Assembly: GCF_000186245.1 (NCBI RefSeq)
Contig: NC_014935.1
Location: forward strand, 1 to 64,000
DNA: 64,000 nucleotides
Reading direction: 5' to 3'
Source: Nitratifractor salsuginis DSM 16511
GTDB taxonomy: Bacteria; Campylobacterota; Campylobacteria; Campylobacterales; Sulfurovaceae
In this document: positions 33,255 through 42,425 of the stretch, piece after piece
How the letters are laid out: each line of letters opens with the position of its first letter
Numbering within the stretch: the stretch's first letter is position 1
Notes under the pieces: generated by a model
The model's database searches: none
The model's input: only the letters and a program-made list of their open reading frames with translations
Told to the model about the DNA's origin: nothing
Program-made: the position numbers and the translations under genes

Positions 33255-34877
33255 ATGGACAATCTGCTGACGATCATCCTCACCACCATCATCATCGCGA
33301 CCTTGCTCAATGTCCTTTTTAAGCGTTACGAGATCCCCACCGTCATCGGCTACATCATCTCCGGGGCCATCATCAGCCAAATCTTCGGCCTCACCCACGC
33401 CAGGCACGACGAGGGGCTCCACCAATTGGCGGAGTTTGGGATTGTCTTTTTGATGTTTACCATCGGCCTGGAGTTCTCCGTGCGCCATCTCAAAGCGATG
33501 CGCAAAGAGGTCTTCCTCTACGGCGGATTGCAAATGATCGTTACGGGCAACCTCTTTGGCGCTTTTTGCCATGAGATCCTGGGCCTGGACCTCAAAGCCT
33601 CCATCATCATCGGCTTCTCCCTGGCCCTCTCCTCCACCGCCATCGTGCTCAAGATGCTCACCGAGCGCAACGAGCTCCACAGCGGCTACGGGCGGGTGGT
33701 GCTGGGGATTTTGTTGATGCAGGATATTGCGGTGATCCCCCTGCTCCTGATGCTCTCCCTCTTTACCGCCACGGGGCGTTCCGTCGCCGATCTGCTGCTC
33801 TGGACGACGATCGATGCGGCGGTGCTGCTGCTGATCATCTTCGTGTTGGGGCGTTTCGTGCTGGAGCGTTTTTTGGCCTGGACCCTCTCGACCGATTCGG
33901 AAGAGATCTTCCTTGTCGCCGCGTTGATGATCGTGGTGGGGGTCTCCTATCTGGCCCATATCCTGGGCTTCAGCTACTCTCTGGGGGCCTTCCTGGCGGG
34001 GATGACCCTGGCGGAGACCCGCTTCAAATACCGGATCGAAGCGGACCTGATGAGCTTTCGGGATATCTTCCTGGGGATCTTCTTCGTCACCATCGGGATG
34101 CAGATCGAGCCGGAGACGATCCTGAGTCACTGGCTCCTCATCCCGGGGATCCTCGCGGGGGTAATGCTGGCGAAGGCCCTGGTGATCTATCTCCTGCTGG
34201 GCCGATTCCTGCAACCCCGCACGGCGCTCAAGAGCGCATTGGCCCTGATGCAGGTGGGGGAGTTCGCCCTGGCGATCTTCGCCATTGCTGCCCAAAACCG
34301 GCTCATCGAGCCGGAACTTGATCAGATCCTGATCGTGACGGTGGTGCTGAGTATGATCGTCACCCCCTTCGTGATCAATCATCTGCGGAGCATCGCCGAT
34401 TGGTTTTTCTCCCGGGAGCCGGAGGAGGATATTCCTATCAGCTCTGCGGGCTATCGCGACCACGTCCTGATCCTGGGCTACGGCCCTCTGGGGCGTAAGG
34501 TCGCCGCAGAGCTCAAAGAACGCTCCATCCCCTACCTCATCATAGAGCACGACTACCGGCTGGTTCAGGAGGCGAGAGAGCGGGAAGAACCCATCCTTCT
34601 GGCCAACGCCGCTTCCGACCGCATCCTCAAAGAGGCGGGGGCTCCCCGTGCCCGGGCGATCGTCGTGGCGATCGAGAACGCCGAAAAGACCCGTCTGGTG
34701 GTCGATGCCCTGCGCCGGGTCGCCCCCGAAGTCCATACGGTGGTGGCGGTGCGCAACCGCAGTCAGGAGGAGATTATCCGCAGTTTCGGGGTCGACTGCA
34801 TCGTCAATGCCTCCGAGCTGGTGGCCCGTCAGATTCTCGATGAGGTTCTTCACTGCCGGGTCATTGGGAAGGGTTAG
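33255..34877 (+). CDS. CPA2-family cation:proton antiporter with TrkA-N domain
   Basis: 540 residues: about twelve membrane segments (1-385) of the KefB/KefC-type Na+/H+ exchanger fold, including EFGIVFLMFTIGLEFS, ALSSTAIVLKML and GAFLAGMTLAET, then a cytoplasmic Rossmann TrkA-N domain starting at VLILGYGPLGRKVAAEL (near 406-422). Such proteins export K+ or Na+ in exchange for H+, gated by nucleotides or thiols. ATG 33255, preceded by AAAGGATC, is preferred to an in-frame TTG seven codons upstream. A terminator hairpin overlaps the stop codon. Confidence 0.9.
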   Translation: MDNLLTIILTTIIIATLLNVLFKRYEIPTVIGYIISGAIISQIFGLTHARHDEGLHQLAEFGIVFLMFTIGLEFSVRHLKAMRKEVFLYGGLQMIVTGNLFGAFCHEILGLDLKASIIIGFSLALSSTAIVLKMLTERNELHSGYGRVVLGILLMQDIAVIPLLLMLSLFTATGRSVADLLLWTTIDAAVLLLIIFVLGRFVLERFLAWTLSTDSEEIFLVAALMIVVGVSYLAHILGFSYSLGAFLAGMTLAETRFKYRIEADLMSFRDIFLGIFFVTIGMQIEPETILSHWLLIPGILAGVMLAKALVIYLLLGRFLQPRTALKSALALMQVGEFALAIFAIAAQNRLIEPELDQILIVTVVLSMIVTPFVINHLRSIADWFFSREPEEDIPISSAGYRDHVLILGYGPLGRKVAAELKERSIPYLIIEHDYRLVQEAREREEPILLANAASDRILKEAGAPRARAIVVAIENAEKTRLVVDALRRVAPEVHTVVAVRNRSQEEIIRSFGVDCIVNASELVARQILDEVLHCRVIGKG

Positions 34878-34896
34878 AGATCTTTTATCTCTTTTT
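34876..34896 (+). terminator. Rho-independent terminator after the antiporter gene
   Basis: AGAGAT (34876-34881), loop CTTTT, ATCTCT (34887-34892), then TTTT. It begins inside the stop codon. The stem is short and A+T-rich, so moderate strength at best. Confidence 0.5.
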
Positions 34897-34910
34897 AAGG
34901 AATCAGACTC

Positions 34911-34916
34911 TATAAT
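34911..34916 (+). promoter_or_regulatory. -10 box of the tRNA-Val gene
   Basis: TATAAT at 34911-34916, 17 bases before the mature tRNA 5' end. No clear -35. Confidence 0.55.
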
Positions 34917-34933
34917 TCCAACCCTTCACCAAC

Positions 34934-35009
34934 GGTCCCATAGCTCAGTTGGTAGAGCACCACCTTGACATGGTGGTGGTCAGAGGTTCAAGTCCTCTTG
35001 GGGCCACCA
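34934..35009 (+). tRNA. tRNA-Val (anticodon GAC)
   Basis: A 76-base cloverleaf: acceptor GGTCCCA/TGGGGCC, D-arm AGCTCAGTTGGTAGAGC, anticodon stem CCACC/GGTGG with loop TTGACAT (anticodon GAC), T-arm GGTTCAAGTCC, and an encoded CCA end. It stands alone, downstream of the antiporter gene. Confidence 0.95.
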
Positions 35010-35167
35010 TTAGCTTTCATCTCCGCAATCTTTCAAAATCTGATTTCTTTTTTATTTATCTGATCAATTATTGTCACCTTTATCCCTGCATTTCTGTCTA
35101 CCTATAAGGATTTAAACAGAGCAAACAAAGCCCTGCCGAGATTCTTACTTGACAAATCGGCGATGCT

Positions 35168-35401
35168 TTATTGATTTTTCTGTTCATCAACGCATTTTCT
35201 AATGACGGTACTGCCGTCAGTCCCGGTTGAGGTAGCCGCTTCCATGCTTTTTGAGTTGCCGAGCATTGCGCCGGCCACGTCGCCTATGGACGCATCGGAT
35301 ATTACTCCGGTCGGAGTTTTAGAGGCGCATCCACTCAGCCCCAACATGATGAGACTCAGAACCAATATCATCCTCCATCGAGAATTTTGCTCAAGCATCA
35401 T
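35168..35401 (-). CDS. Small predicted lipoprotein
   Basis: About 77 residues with a signal peptide and lipobox LSGC (acylated cysteine near 24), followed by a short polar, Thr/Ser/Gly-rich mature part ending CVDEQKNQ. The start is one of two adjacent ATGs (35401 or 35398) behind a GGGAGGAG ribosome site. A TATAAT on the minus strand at 35430-35435 is a likely promoter. Codon use is more A+T-rich than in the housekeeping genes. Function unknown. The 158 bases between tRNA-Val and this gene show only a weak hairpin. Confidence 0.65.
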   Translation of the reverse strand: MMLEQNSRWRMILVLSLIMLGLSGCASKTPTGVISDASIGDVAGAMLGNSKSMEAATSTGTDGSTVIRKCVDEQKNQ

Positions 35402-35508
35402 CGCTCCTCCCATATTTTAAATCATTCCAATTATAACCCAAGAGTCTATGTCGGATAAAAAAAGAGGAAAGGAACCTATATTGCCCATATTTAGGGGTAA
35501 AGGCGTGT

Positions 35509-35514
35509 TATAAT
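35509..35514 (+). promoter_or_regulatory. -10 box of the host-attachment-like gene
   Basis: TATAAT at 35509-35514 within GTGTTATAATC, 26 bases before the ATG at 35541, with AGAAGGAG as ribosome site. Confidence 0.5.
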
Positions 35515-35540
35515 CAAAAAAATAAAAGAAGGAGAATGAA

Positions 35541-36047
35541 ATGAAAAAAGAAGAGTTGCTTGAAAGTTTGATCGTCGTGGGAGATTTGGGAGAAGTGAAG
35601 GTTTATCGGGTCTATGAAGAGACCGTCATCGATCCCAAAGACGATGCCCACACCAGCCACAAGCATAACAAGGGGACCCTGATTGAGGCCCTGCGCACAG
35701 AGTTGGTTCGGGCAGCGGATTTTGTGGATGCCCACAGGAAGATTTCGGAGGAGGTCACGGATAAAGAAGGACGATACAAGGCTCCTCACGGATCGGGTGT
35801 CAGCGGAGAACCCCACAATCTGCAACTCGAGATCGAGCACCGGGTGCTCAAGGAGATCGCCGACTTCATTATGAAGACGATCCGCGAACTCGAGCCCAAG
35901 CGCTGGCACCTCGCCTTTCCCGCCGAACACAACAAAGAGCTGCTGGATCGGATCGATCCCGATGTCAAGACGAAGCTGGATGTCAACATCCCCGAGGATT
36001 TGACCAAGCTCAAGCCCGAGAAACTCTTGGAGCGCTTCGGCGCCTAA
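35541..36047 (+). CDS. Host-attachment/baeRF-like protein
   Basis: 168 residues. The pattern of an N-terminal strand pair (LIVVGDLGEVKVYRV), a central GEPHNLQLEIEHRVLKEIADFIMKTI helix (split near 94-120), then WHLAFPAEHNKELLDRI and VNIPEDLTKLKPEKLLERF resembles the family called host attachment proteins, related to archaeo-eukaryotic release-factor domains. Its role in a free-living bacterium is unclear. It is followed closely by a zinc-ribbon membrane gene, probably on the same transcript. Confidence 0.6.
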   Translation: MKKEELLESLIVVGDLGEVKVYRVYEETVIDPKDDAHTSHKHNKGTLIEALRTELVRAADFVDAHRKISEEVTDKEGRYKAPHGSGVSGEPHNLQLEIEHRVLKEIADFIMKTIRELEPKRWHLAFPAEHNKELLDRIDPDVKTKLDVNIPEDLTKLKPEKLLERFGA

Positions 36048-36059
36048 AAAGGATCGTCT

Positions 36060-36311
36060 ATCGATATCTATCTGCTCCTTTTTCTCATCATCGTAGGGCT
36101 GGGCAGTGTCCTGGCCTACGCCCTTTACCTGCGTGAAAAAAACTCCGAGCTGAAAAAGATCGAGCGGGGATTCTGCCCGCGCTGCCACCAAAGAAGCATC
36201 GTTTTGAGCGATCAAAGGGGAGGAGGCTGCGGCCCCAGGCTCGTGACCTACACCTGTCCCGAGTGCGGTTATCAAAACAGTTTCAGTGTCGAGGGTAGCT
36301 GCGGGGTTTAA
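36060..36311 (+). CDS. Zinc-ribbon membrane protein with apparent ATC start
   Basis: An open frame of 83 codons reading IDIYLLLFLIIVGLGSVLAY (membrane segment, residues 3-24), then a short charged stretch and a zinc ribbon with C39-x2-C42 and C66-x2-C69, ending in a GSCGV tail. There is no ATG, GTG or TTG ahead of the membrane segment. AAAAAGGA at 36046-36053 lies six bases before ATC at 36060, the spacing expected of a start codon, so ATC is the likely initiator (or an ATG-to-ATC change or read error). It follows the host-attachment-like gene by 12 bases and precedes a terminator. Confidence 0.6.
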   Translation: MDIYLLLFLIIVGLGSVLAYALYLREKNSELKKIERGFCPRCHQRSIVLSDQRGGGCGPRLVTYTCPECGYQNSFSVEGSCGV

Positions 36312-36424
36312 ACAGGGCTGTTATTCTCCTGTGCGGTGTGAATGGGCCTTGAAAATCTCCTAATCAAACCTTTTCCCTTAGTTGATCAAGTTGACATCTA
36401 TGCAATAAATTTTTTAGTTTCTAG

Positions 36425-36466
36425 AAAAGGCTCTAGACTAGCACAATGCCAGAATAGAGCCTTTTT
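36425..36466. terminator. Bidirectional terminator
   Basis: AAAAGGCTCTA (36425-36435) and TAGAGCCTTTT (36455-36465): an 11-bp perfect stem with A's on one side and T's on the other, between the convergent zinc-ribbon gene and the surface-protein gene. It would stop both transcripts. Confidence 0.85.
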
Positions 36467-36467
36467 G

Positions 36468-39400
36468 TTAAGTATCCTTTTGATTGATGAGAGTATCTTC
36501 TTCATGTTTGAGGAACAACCATCCTACAGATAGGGTCATTAGGATCATCATCATTGCAGTCAAGAGATTCATGGCATCACCGCTGTCGGACGCAACCTTG
36601 GTACAGCCGCAATTGATCCCCGCATCTACGGTCAAGATCAATTCCCCTGCTTGCGGTATTACCGGTACAGTAAAGCCTTTGTAATCTGCTTTATTGCTAT
36701 TGTTTCCTCCTTTTATAGGACTGTACACATATCCGTCTAACTCCGAAACATTTGAATAATCAAAATGTACCTGATATGCTTTTCCGGGCCTCAATCCTTC
36801 GAAGAGATAATATCCCGGCTTTCCATCCGGGCCGTTACGTGTTGTTTGGGTTTCCAGTACGTTACCGTCGGCATCCAATAAGGTGACAATAACACCATTG
36901 TATCCCTGTTCTCCATCATCGACAATACCGTTTGCATTCTCATCGATCCAGAAAAGATCCCCGATGGATGCTGTTGTGCTAAACCCAAAGTCCACCGCCA
37001 GATTGTCGGTGATGCCCACAGTGACGGTGGTACCGGCGCCATTATGAGATTTGTTGTTCTCAGAATTGTCATTAGGTACATTATTATCATCGGATCCTGC
37101 TGTCGGCATAGTATTCTCCGGTGTTCCTACGGAAACAATGTAGGTGTCGTTTGCGGGTACTTCTATATCGTAATGGCCATTGGCATCGGTGGCTCCGGTA
37201 TAGGTACTTCCATCTAAAGCTGTCGCGGTAACTACTGTTCCTTCAGGAGGATAGGTGATGGTACCGGTGGTCGCATCTCCATCATAGTCGTCTTCGATCC
37301 AGACTAAGTCTCCGATGTGGACATTAGGTATATAAAATCCGAAGTCGACGGTGGCATTACTGCTCTTGTCTCCTACGGGACAACCACACCCAGTATCGCT
37401 GCCGTCTATCGGGGAAGTCTCATTCTCCGGTTCTCCTTTAAATCGGAGCTCTACGGTACCAGAGGTATAACTTCCATCCCCATTATCTGTCGCGATATTG
37501 GAGTCATCATCTGTATCGGTATTGGCATCGGCCTGCTGGGTAGTAGAGGGTGTGTAGCCTGCCGGAGGGGTTACCTTGATCGTATAATCGCCTTCAAGAA
37601 GATTACAAAAGCAGTATTTACCGTCGGAATCTGTTGTGACGGGCGTGATCGCCTCGCCATTGCCGTCGACGGTTACCGGATTGCCGTTGGCATCCAGGAG
37701 CTCTACTGTGGCACCTTTGATGCCCGATTCTCCGGCATCTTGTTTCCCATTGTTATTGGCATCATACCACACCAGTGAGCCTACACTTACGAAGGGGACA
37801 AATCCAAAGTCCAGGGTCATATTGCCGTTATTGTCCGCCGTATCATCTATGGGGGTGGCGGCATCATCGGCATCATCCCCATTGTTTGGGAGAGCGCTTA
37901 CTTCGGCTGCACCTTCAGGCTCGCTATTGTTCGTCAACTCTATCACACCGGATGTGTAGGAACCGTCTGAATTGCGGGTGGCAATATTGGAATCACCGGC
38001 TACATCATTGTTAGGATCGGCAACCTGGGTTGTTGAGGGCCTGAATCCTGCCGGCGGTGTTACCTTCACCGTATAGTTGCCTTCCGGGAGGTTTCCAAAA
38101 TAGTAATTACCGCTTGCGGCCGTTGTGATTGTGGCAATGGCATTGCCGTTGGCATCGGTGGTTACCGGATTGCCGTCTTGATCCAGCAACTGAACGGTTG
38201 CCCCCTCTACTCCTGTCTCATCGGCATCTTGGATACCGTTATCGTTGGTATCTACCCACACGACCGAACCGAGTGAGACCTGTGGTATATAAAATCCGAA
38301 GTCGACGGTGGCATTACTGCTCTTGTCTCCTACGGGACAACCACACCCAGTATCGCTGCCGTCTATCGGGGAAGTCTCATTCTCCGGTTCTCCTTTAAAT
38401 CGGAGCTCTACGGTACCAGAGGTATAACTTCCATCCCCATTATCTGTCGCGATATTGGAGTCATCATCTGTATCGGTATTGGCATCGGCCTGCTGGGTAG
38501 TAGAGGGTGTGTAGCCTGCCGGAGGGGTTACCTTGATCGTATAATCGCCTTCAAGAAGATTACAAAAGCAGTATTTACCGTCGGAATCTGTTGTGACGGG
38601 CGTGATCGCCTCGCCATTGCCGTCGACGGTTACCGGATTGCCGTTGGCATCCAGGAGCTCTACTGTGGCACCTTTAATGCCCGATTCTCCGGCATCTTGT
38701 TTCCCATTGTTATTGGCATCATACCACACCAGTGAGCCTACACTTACGAAGGGGACAAATCCAAAGTCTACGGTCATATCCCCGTTGGCATCCGGCCCGG
38801 TCTCTTGATCTCCACCCTGTGCGGGTTCATTCACTGGCTCATCCCCTGCCCGCAACTCTATAGAAGGAGAGAATGTCTCCTCTCCGGGAGCCCCCTGTAT
38901 ACCATTGTCATCTCCATCCTTTTGGTCATCGTGTGTGTCGGTAACCGCCGGGCTACTTGAGGTTGGCGCATCTGCCGGGGGTACAATACCTACTACATAA
39001 TGACCGGGCTCAAGGTTGTCGAAGAAATAATTTCCTTCATCATCTGTTTGCATTGTTTTGATAGCGGCACCGTCAGGATGACCATCCGCATCCGCATCGC
39101 GATAGAGATTTACCGTTACTCCAGGTATAGCAGCTTCGCCTGCATCTTGTAAGCCATTGTTGTTATTGTCATAAAAGACTGTTGAACCGATACTGACTAC
39201 AGGCACAAACCCGAAGTCTATGGTCATATTTCCATTTGAGTCATCACTGTTATCGGCATCATCTCCCGGCATATTACCTGCTTCTATGACTTCCGCGCTT
39301 TCTGTCAGTGTAAACATCCCGGAAGTGTATGTATGTGTAGTCTCATTACGCTCTTTGATATTAGAATCATTGGCCGTATCATCATTGTCAGCTGTGTTTT

Positions 39401-41915
39401 GGATAGGACTAGGTACCAGTCCTGACGGTGGAGCGACCTGTACTTTATAATTGCCTTCCGGTAGTCCTCCAAAATAGTAGAGTCCATCCGAGCCCGTTGT
39501 TACGGTTCTGCCGGGAACCGCTGTAAAGTTACCATTACCATCATCGGCAAGCAGCGTCACAACGGCTCCCTCTAGAGGGGGCTCATCTGCTTGGGAACCC
39601 TGCAGACCATCTCTGTTTGTATCTGTCCATACATAGGAGCCGATACTCATCTTATATGAAAAACCGAAATCAAAACTATGATTATTGGCCCCTGATATCG
39701 GGATATCTGCCGGAAGAACCTGAGCGTCAGCATTGTCGCCATTTGCTACACTGTCACTGTCATTTAAATTTGTATTTGTCCCTTCTCCCGTATTTGCTTT
39801 TGTCAAAGAATAATCTCCAAGCGCAGTCTGCTTGTTTCCCCCACTTACATTAGGGATACGAATGGTATAGGTTTTGTTCGGGTGAAGATCTGTTACGTTA
39901 TATTTATGACTCTCTGTACTGCTTCCGGCAAGGTCATTTGAAAAGATATAGCTACCATTTTCGTCCGTTGTCGCTGTGGCGATAACATTTCCATTTTCAT
40001 CTAAAAGCTCTACGGTCACATCCTTGATACCAGCTTCGCCGGCATCCTGCACACCGTCGGCATCGGTGTCTAACCATACACGATTTCCGATTTCTATAGG
40101 AGCAGGGGGGCACAACAGCTCAATATCACCAAGCCCTGCACCTTTGGCCCAACCTACTTGATTGTAATCTCGATGCCTAAACAGATGGTATCCACGTGTC
40201 TTTTTCCCGACATCCGGACCGGAGTTGTTAAACCATGCGGGACCTCCGGCACGAAAATAGTCTTGATCAGATCCACTTCCGTCCCAATCAACTGGATCCA
40301 TGGAATTAAGCACCAACTGTCCACTACCTGCTAATATAGCGACGGCACCGTTTGAGGTTTCACTGTGTCCGTTTGTATCGCTGTTTTTGCTAAACCTGTC
40401 ATCATAAAATTCACCGTAATCACCACCGTCAGCAGGCCCGCTATTACGACCTGCGCCCGCACCGGTGACACCGCCACAGACACCATTGCTCTCCAGAACA
40501 TAGGTTCCATTATCAAGACAAGCTCTAAGTACATCACCGCCTGCAACAGCTTCAGATAAAGTATCATCGCTATCAACCCAATAGTTTTTATGCCCTATCT
40601 GATGTCCAAATCTATCTGAAAAAGCCAAGATCATCGAGCCATCTATATCAAATTCAATATCAGACAATAAAGGTTCTGTATGATTGGTCGTACTACTTGC
40701 CGGCTTTACCCATGGATGCCAATAAGAGGCAGGGTTGTTTTCATCTACTGTTTCATCCCAAAGAGATACTTTATGGTAATTAAGAGGAAAATCTAGTACA
40801 GAGGAAAAATTTGTGCCGTCATAACGATAAACGACTGCCCTAAGATCAGAAGAGTATTGAACATCTCCTCCAGAGCTCGCATCACAAATACCGCCTATAT
40901 AAAGTTCATTGTGATAAGACCTTAATCCGAAAGGTCTCCACTCTCCATTAGTACATCCAGGATCCGGAATTGCGACAGAACTAACATCGGAAGAGCTTGG
41001 ATTAGTTGTAGGATCATTGTCTGAGTCTATCTCAATAGTGTATAATTTTTTGTCATTCAGGTTGACAACATAAAGATACTTCTCATCAGGAGAAATATCA
41101 ATCCCGCCCAAACCTTTTTTCCCTACATCGGAAAAAACATCATTATCGTGGCTTGGATCACCGTCACCTACATTAACCCCTCTTTCATCATTGCTAGGAA
41201 TATCTCCCGCATTGGGTATAGTATAAAAGAGTGATGTGGTATTGGAGTCGAGATCCGTAATACGTATATCTCCTAAATTACCTTTGAGTGCAACATGGCG
41301 CTTAAGAAAAGTAGCCGAATACAATTTATTAGTAGTGCGCGAATAGGCTAATCCCCAGACAGAACCCACATCTACGTTGGTTGCCCTTTGTGTTCCGTTA
41401 TATGTCGTACCGCTTCCGGTTAAAATGCCCTCACTATCATAAGGGAAAGTAACAATACTTTTTTTATTGCTTCCGAGACCGCCGTTGATTATCAATACGG
41501 AAGCCAAGTCTGGATTGACCGTACAATATTCCGCCTGATCATGTAGTGCAAAATTGACAGTATCACCATCCCTGGCAAAACGAACGGAAGAATTTTGTAC
41601 AGTAGATGAAGGAGACTCTTCTAAATAATCTGGCCAAGCACTAAATTCTATCCGAACATCGCCTGTTGTCGGCAATGACCACGTCCCATCTGCGGCGGTT
41701 GTCGTACTTTGCCCTCCAGGATAAGCCGTCACCGTCACACCGGCAACGCCCAATTCGTTGGCTTCTTTCACACCATAAACATTTGTCGTAGATCCGTTAA
41801 GCGGCAAATCCCGCCATACGGTACCGCTAACACCTGCATAAGCTGTTATGGACAACATTATAAATAAGATATGTACAGAGAAGAATCTTATTAACCCAGT
41901 TCCTATGTTTTTCAC
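36468..41915 (-). CDS. Giant SdrD_B-repeat surface protein
   Basis: 1,815 residues. Signal peptide (cleavage near 27, AYA^GVSG), one B-type domain (about 28-110), a large beta-rich region (about 130-600, propeller-like by its repeated strand pattern), then about eight SdrD_B/Cna-B-like domains, each opening with a VWxDxNxNGxQDxGE-type calcium-binding motif (first near 605). The C-terminus has a Cys pair (NCGCTK), SDSGDAMN, a hydrophobic segment and a short charged tail, a membrane anchor or sorting signal. Strongly acidic (Asp/Asn-rich). Bases 37327-37811 and 38284-38768 are almost identical. Likely a surface adhesin or stalk. Lower G+C than the neighbours suggests transfer. Confidence 0.85.
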   Translation of the reverse strand: MKNIGTGLIRFFSVHILFIMLSITAYAGVSGTVWRDLPLNGSTTNVYGVKEANELGVAGVTVTAYPGGQSTTTAADGTWSLPTTGDVRIEFSAWPDYLEESPSSTVQNSSVRFARDGDTVNFALHDQAEYCTVNPDLASVLIINGGLGSNKKSIVTFPYDSEGILTGSGTTYNGTQRATNVDVGSVWGLAYSRTTNKLYSATFLKRHVALKGNLGDIRITDLDSNTTSLFYTIPNAGDIPSNDERGVNVGDGDPSHDNDVFSDVGKKGLGGIDISPDEKYLYVVNLNDKKLYTIEIDSDNDPTTNPSSSDVSSVAIPDPGCTNGEWRPFGLRSYHNELYIGGICDASSGGDVQYSSDLRAVVYRYDGTNFSSVLDFPLNYHKVSLWDETVDENNPASYWHPWVKPASSTTNHTEPLLSDIEFDIDGSMILAFSDRFGHQIGHKNYWVDSDDTLSEAVAGGDVLRACLDNGTYVLESNGVCGGVTGAGAGRNSGPADGGDYGEFYDDRFSKNSDTNGHSETSNGAVAILAGSGQLVLNSMDPVDWDGSGSDQDYFRAGGPAWFNNSGPDVGKKTRGYHLFRHRDYNQVGWAKGAGLGDIELLCPPAPIEIGNRVWLDTDADGVQDAGEAGIKDVTVELLDENGNVIATATTDENGSYIFSNDLAGSSTESHKYNVTDLHPNKTYTIRIPNVSGGNKQTALGDYSLTKANTGEGTNTNLNDSDSVANGDNADAQVLPADIPISGANNHSFDFGFSYKMSIGSYVWTDTNRDGLQGSQADEPPLEGAVVTLLADDGNGNFTAVPGRTVTTGSDGLYYFGGLPEGNYKVQVAPPSGLVPSPIQNTADNDDTANDSNIKERNETTHTYTSGMFTLTESAEVIEAGNMPGDDADNSDDSNGNMTIDFGFVPVVSIGSTVFYDNNNNGLQDAGEAAIPGVTVNLYRDADADGHPDGAAIKTMQTDDEGNYFFDNLEPGHYVVGIVPPADAPTSSSPAVTDTHDDQKDGDDNGIQGAPGEETFSPSIELRAGDEPVNEPAQGGDQETGPDANGDMTVDFGFVPFVSVGSLVWYDANNNGKQDAGESGIKGATVELLDANGNPVTVDGNGEAITPVTTDSDGKYCFCNLLEGDYTIKVTPPAGYTPSTTQQADANTDTDDDSNIATDNGDGSYTSGTVELRFKGEPENETSPIDGSDTGCGCPVGDKSSNATVDFGFYIPQVSLGSVVWVDTNDNGIQDADETGVEGATVQLLDQDGNPVTTDANGNAIATITTAASGNYYFGNLPEGNYTVKVTPPAGFRPSTTQVADPNNDVAGDSNIATRNSDGSYTSGVIELTNNSEPEGAAEVSALPNNGDDADDAATPIDDTADNNGNMTLDFGFVPFVSVGSLVWYDANNNGKQDAGESGIKGATVELLDANGNPVTVDGNGEAITPVTTDSDGKYCFCNLLEGDYTIKVTPPAGYTPSTTQQADANTDTDDDSNIATDNGDGSYTSGTVELRFKGEPENETSPIDGSDTGCGCPVGDKSSNATVDFGFYIPNVHIGDLVWIEDDYDGDATTGTITYPPEGTVVTATALDGSTYTGATDANGHYDIEVPANDTYIVSVGTPENTMPTAGSDDNNVPNDNSENNKSHNGAGTTVTVGITDNLAVDFGFSTTASIGDLFWIDENANGIVDDGEQGYNGVIVTLLDADGNVLETQTTRNGPDGKPGYYLFEGLRPGKAYQVHFDYSNVSELDGYVYSPIKGGNNSNKADYKGFTVPVIPQAGELILTVDAGINCGCTKVASDSGDAMNLLTAMMMILMTLSVGWLFLKHEEDTLINQKDT
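37327..37811. repeat. 485-bp direct repeat, copy 1
   Basis: Almost identical to 38284-38768 (constant offset of 957 bases; one difference noticed, G versus A near 37710). It encodes one complete SdrD_B domain with the sequence SGIKGATVELLDANGNPVTV and the cysteine-rich loop GCGCPVGD. Confidence 0.9.
38284..38768. repeat. 485-bp direct repeat, copy 2
   Basis: Second copy of the repeat at 37327-37811. The flanking domains are diverged, so this pair is a recent duplication or gene-conversion product within the gene. Confidence 0.9.
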
Positions 41916-42225
41916 CCTTATTCTCCTATATTAATTTTTTACAATAAATAATATATAAAATACAATTAAGCTTAGTTTATTATAAGAAAAAGTCTGTATT
42001 TATTCCAATTTATATGGATGTTCCAACGACTATAATATGGCACTTTTCGTCAAGTCAGCCTATGAGTGCAATTTTCTAGAATACAGGAGTAAGCAAGAGA
42101 TAACCGGGTTTTTGGATATCCCTTTCTTCAACAAAAAAATACGAGATTGCAGTTTAATCCTGCAGAAACAATATTATATATTTAAGATTTCCTTGAGAAT
42201 TATTATATAAAGAGAATTATTATAT
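41916..42225. other. A+T-rich spacer upstream of the surface-protein gene
   Basis: About 310 bases, clearly more A+T-rich than the rest of the window. The first 80 bases upstream of the ATG probably hold the surface-protein promoter, but several TATA-like stretches compete. A perfect 17-bp tandem duplication (GAGAATTATTATATAAA twice) lies at 42195-42228. No coding region was recognised. Confidence 0.5.
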
Positions 42226-42350
42226 AAAGAGATTGCCGAAGAGTTGGAGCCGGTTTCTATTTCGCCAACCTTTACCATTCTTTGGAAAGGTGACTCACTG
42301 AACACACCAATGGCCTAATCCGACAGTATCTTATCAAAGAAAGAAAAATC
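42226..42350 (+). pseudogene. IS30-family transposase C-terminal remnant
   Basis: Bases 42226-42249 read KEIAEELE. After a frame change, 42252-42350 read GFYFANLYHSLER, a TGA stop, then LTEHTNGLIRQYLIKERK. This is the catalytic end of IS30 transposases (FYFAxPYHSWERGxNENTNGLIRQY). The frameshift and stop show it is dead. The rest of the element is not recognisable. Confidence 0.75.
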
Positions 42351-42425
42351 CTGACGGTAACAAAAAAGGGAATGGACCATGAAATACTATTAAATGAGGA
42401 GTTTTGTAGAATAATGGTGAAGCTA

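Noticed and set aside
37317-39853. Plus-strand open frames within the surface-protein gene
   Set aside because: They are shadows of the repeat domains; they recur at both copies of the duplication and lack ribosome sites.
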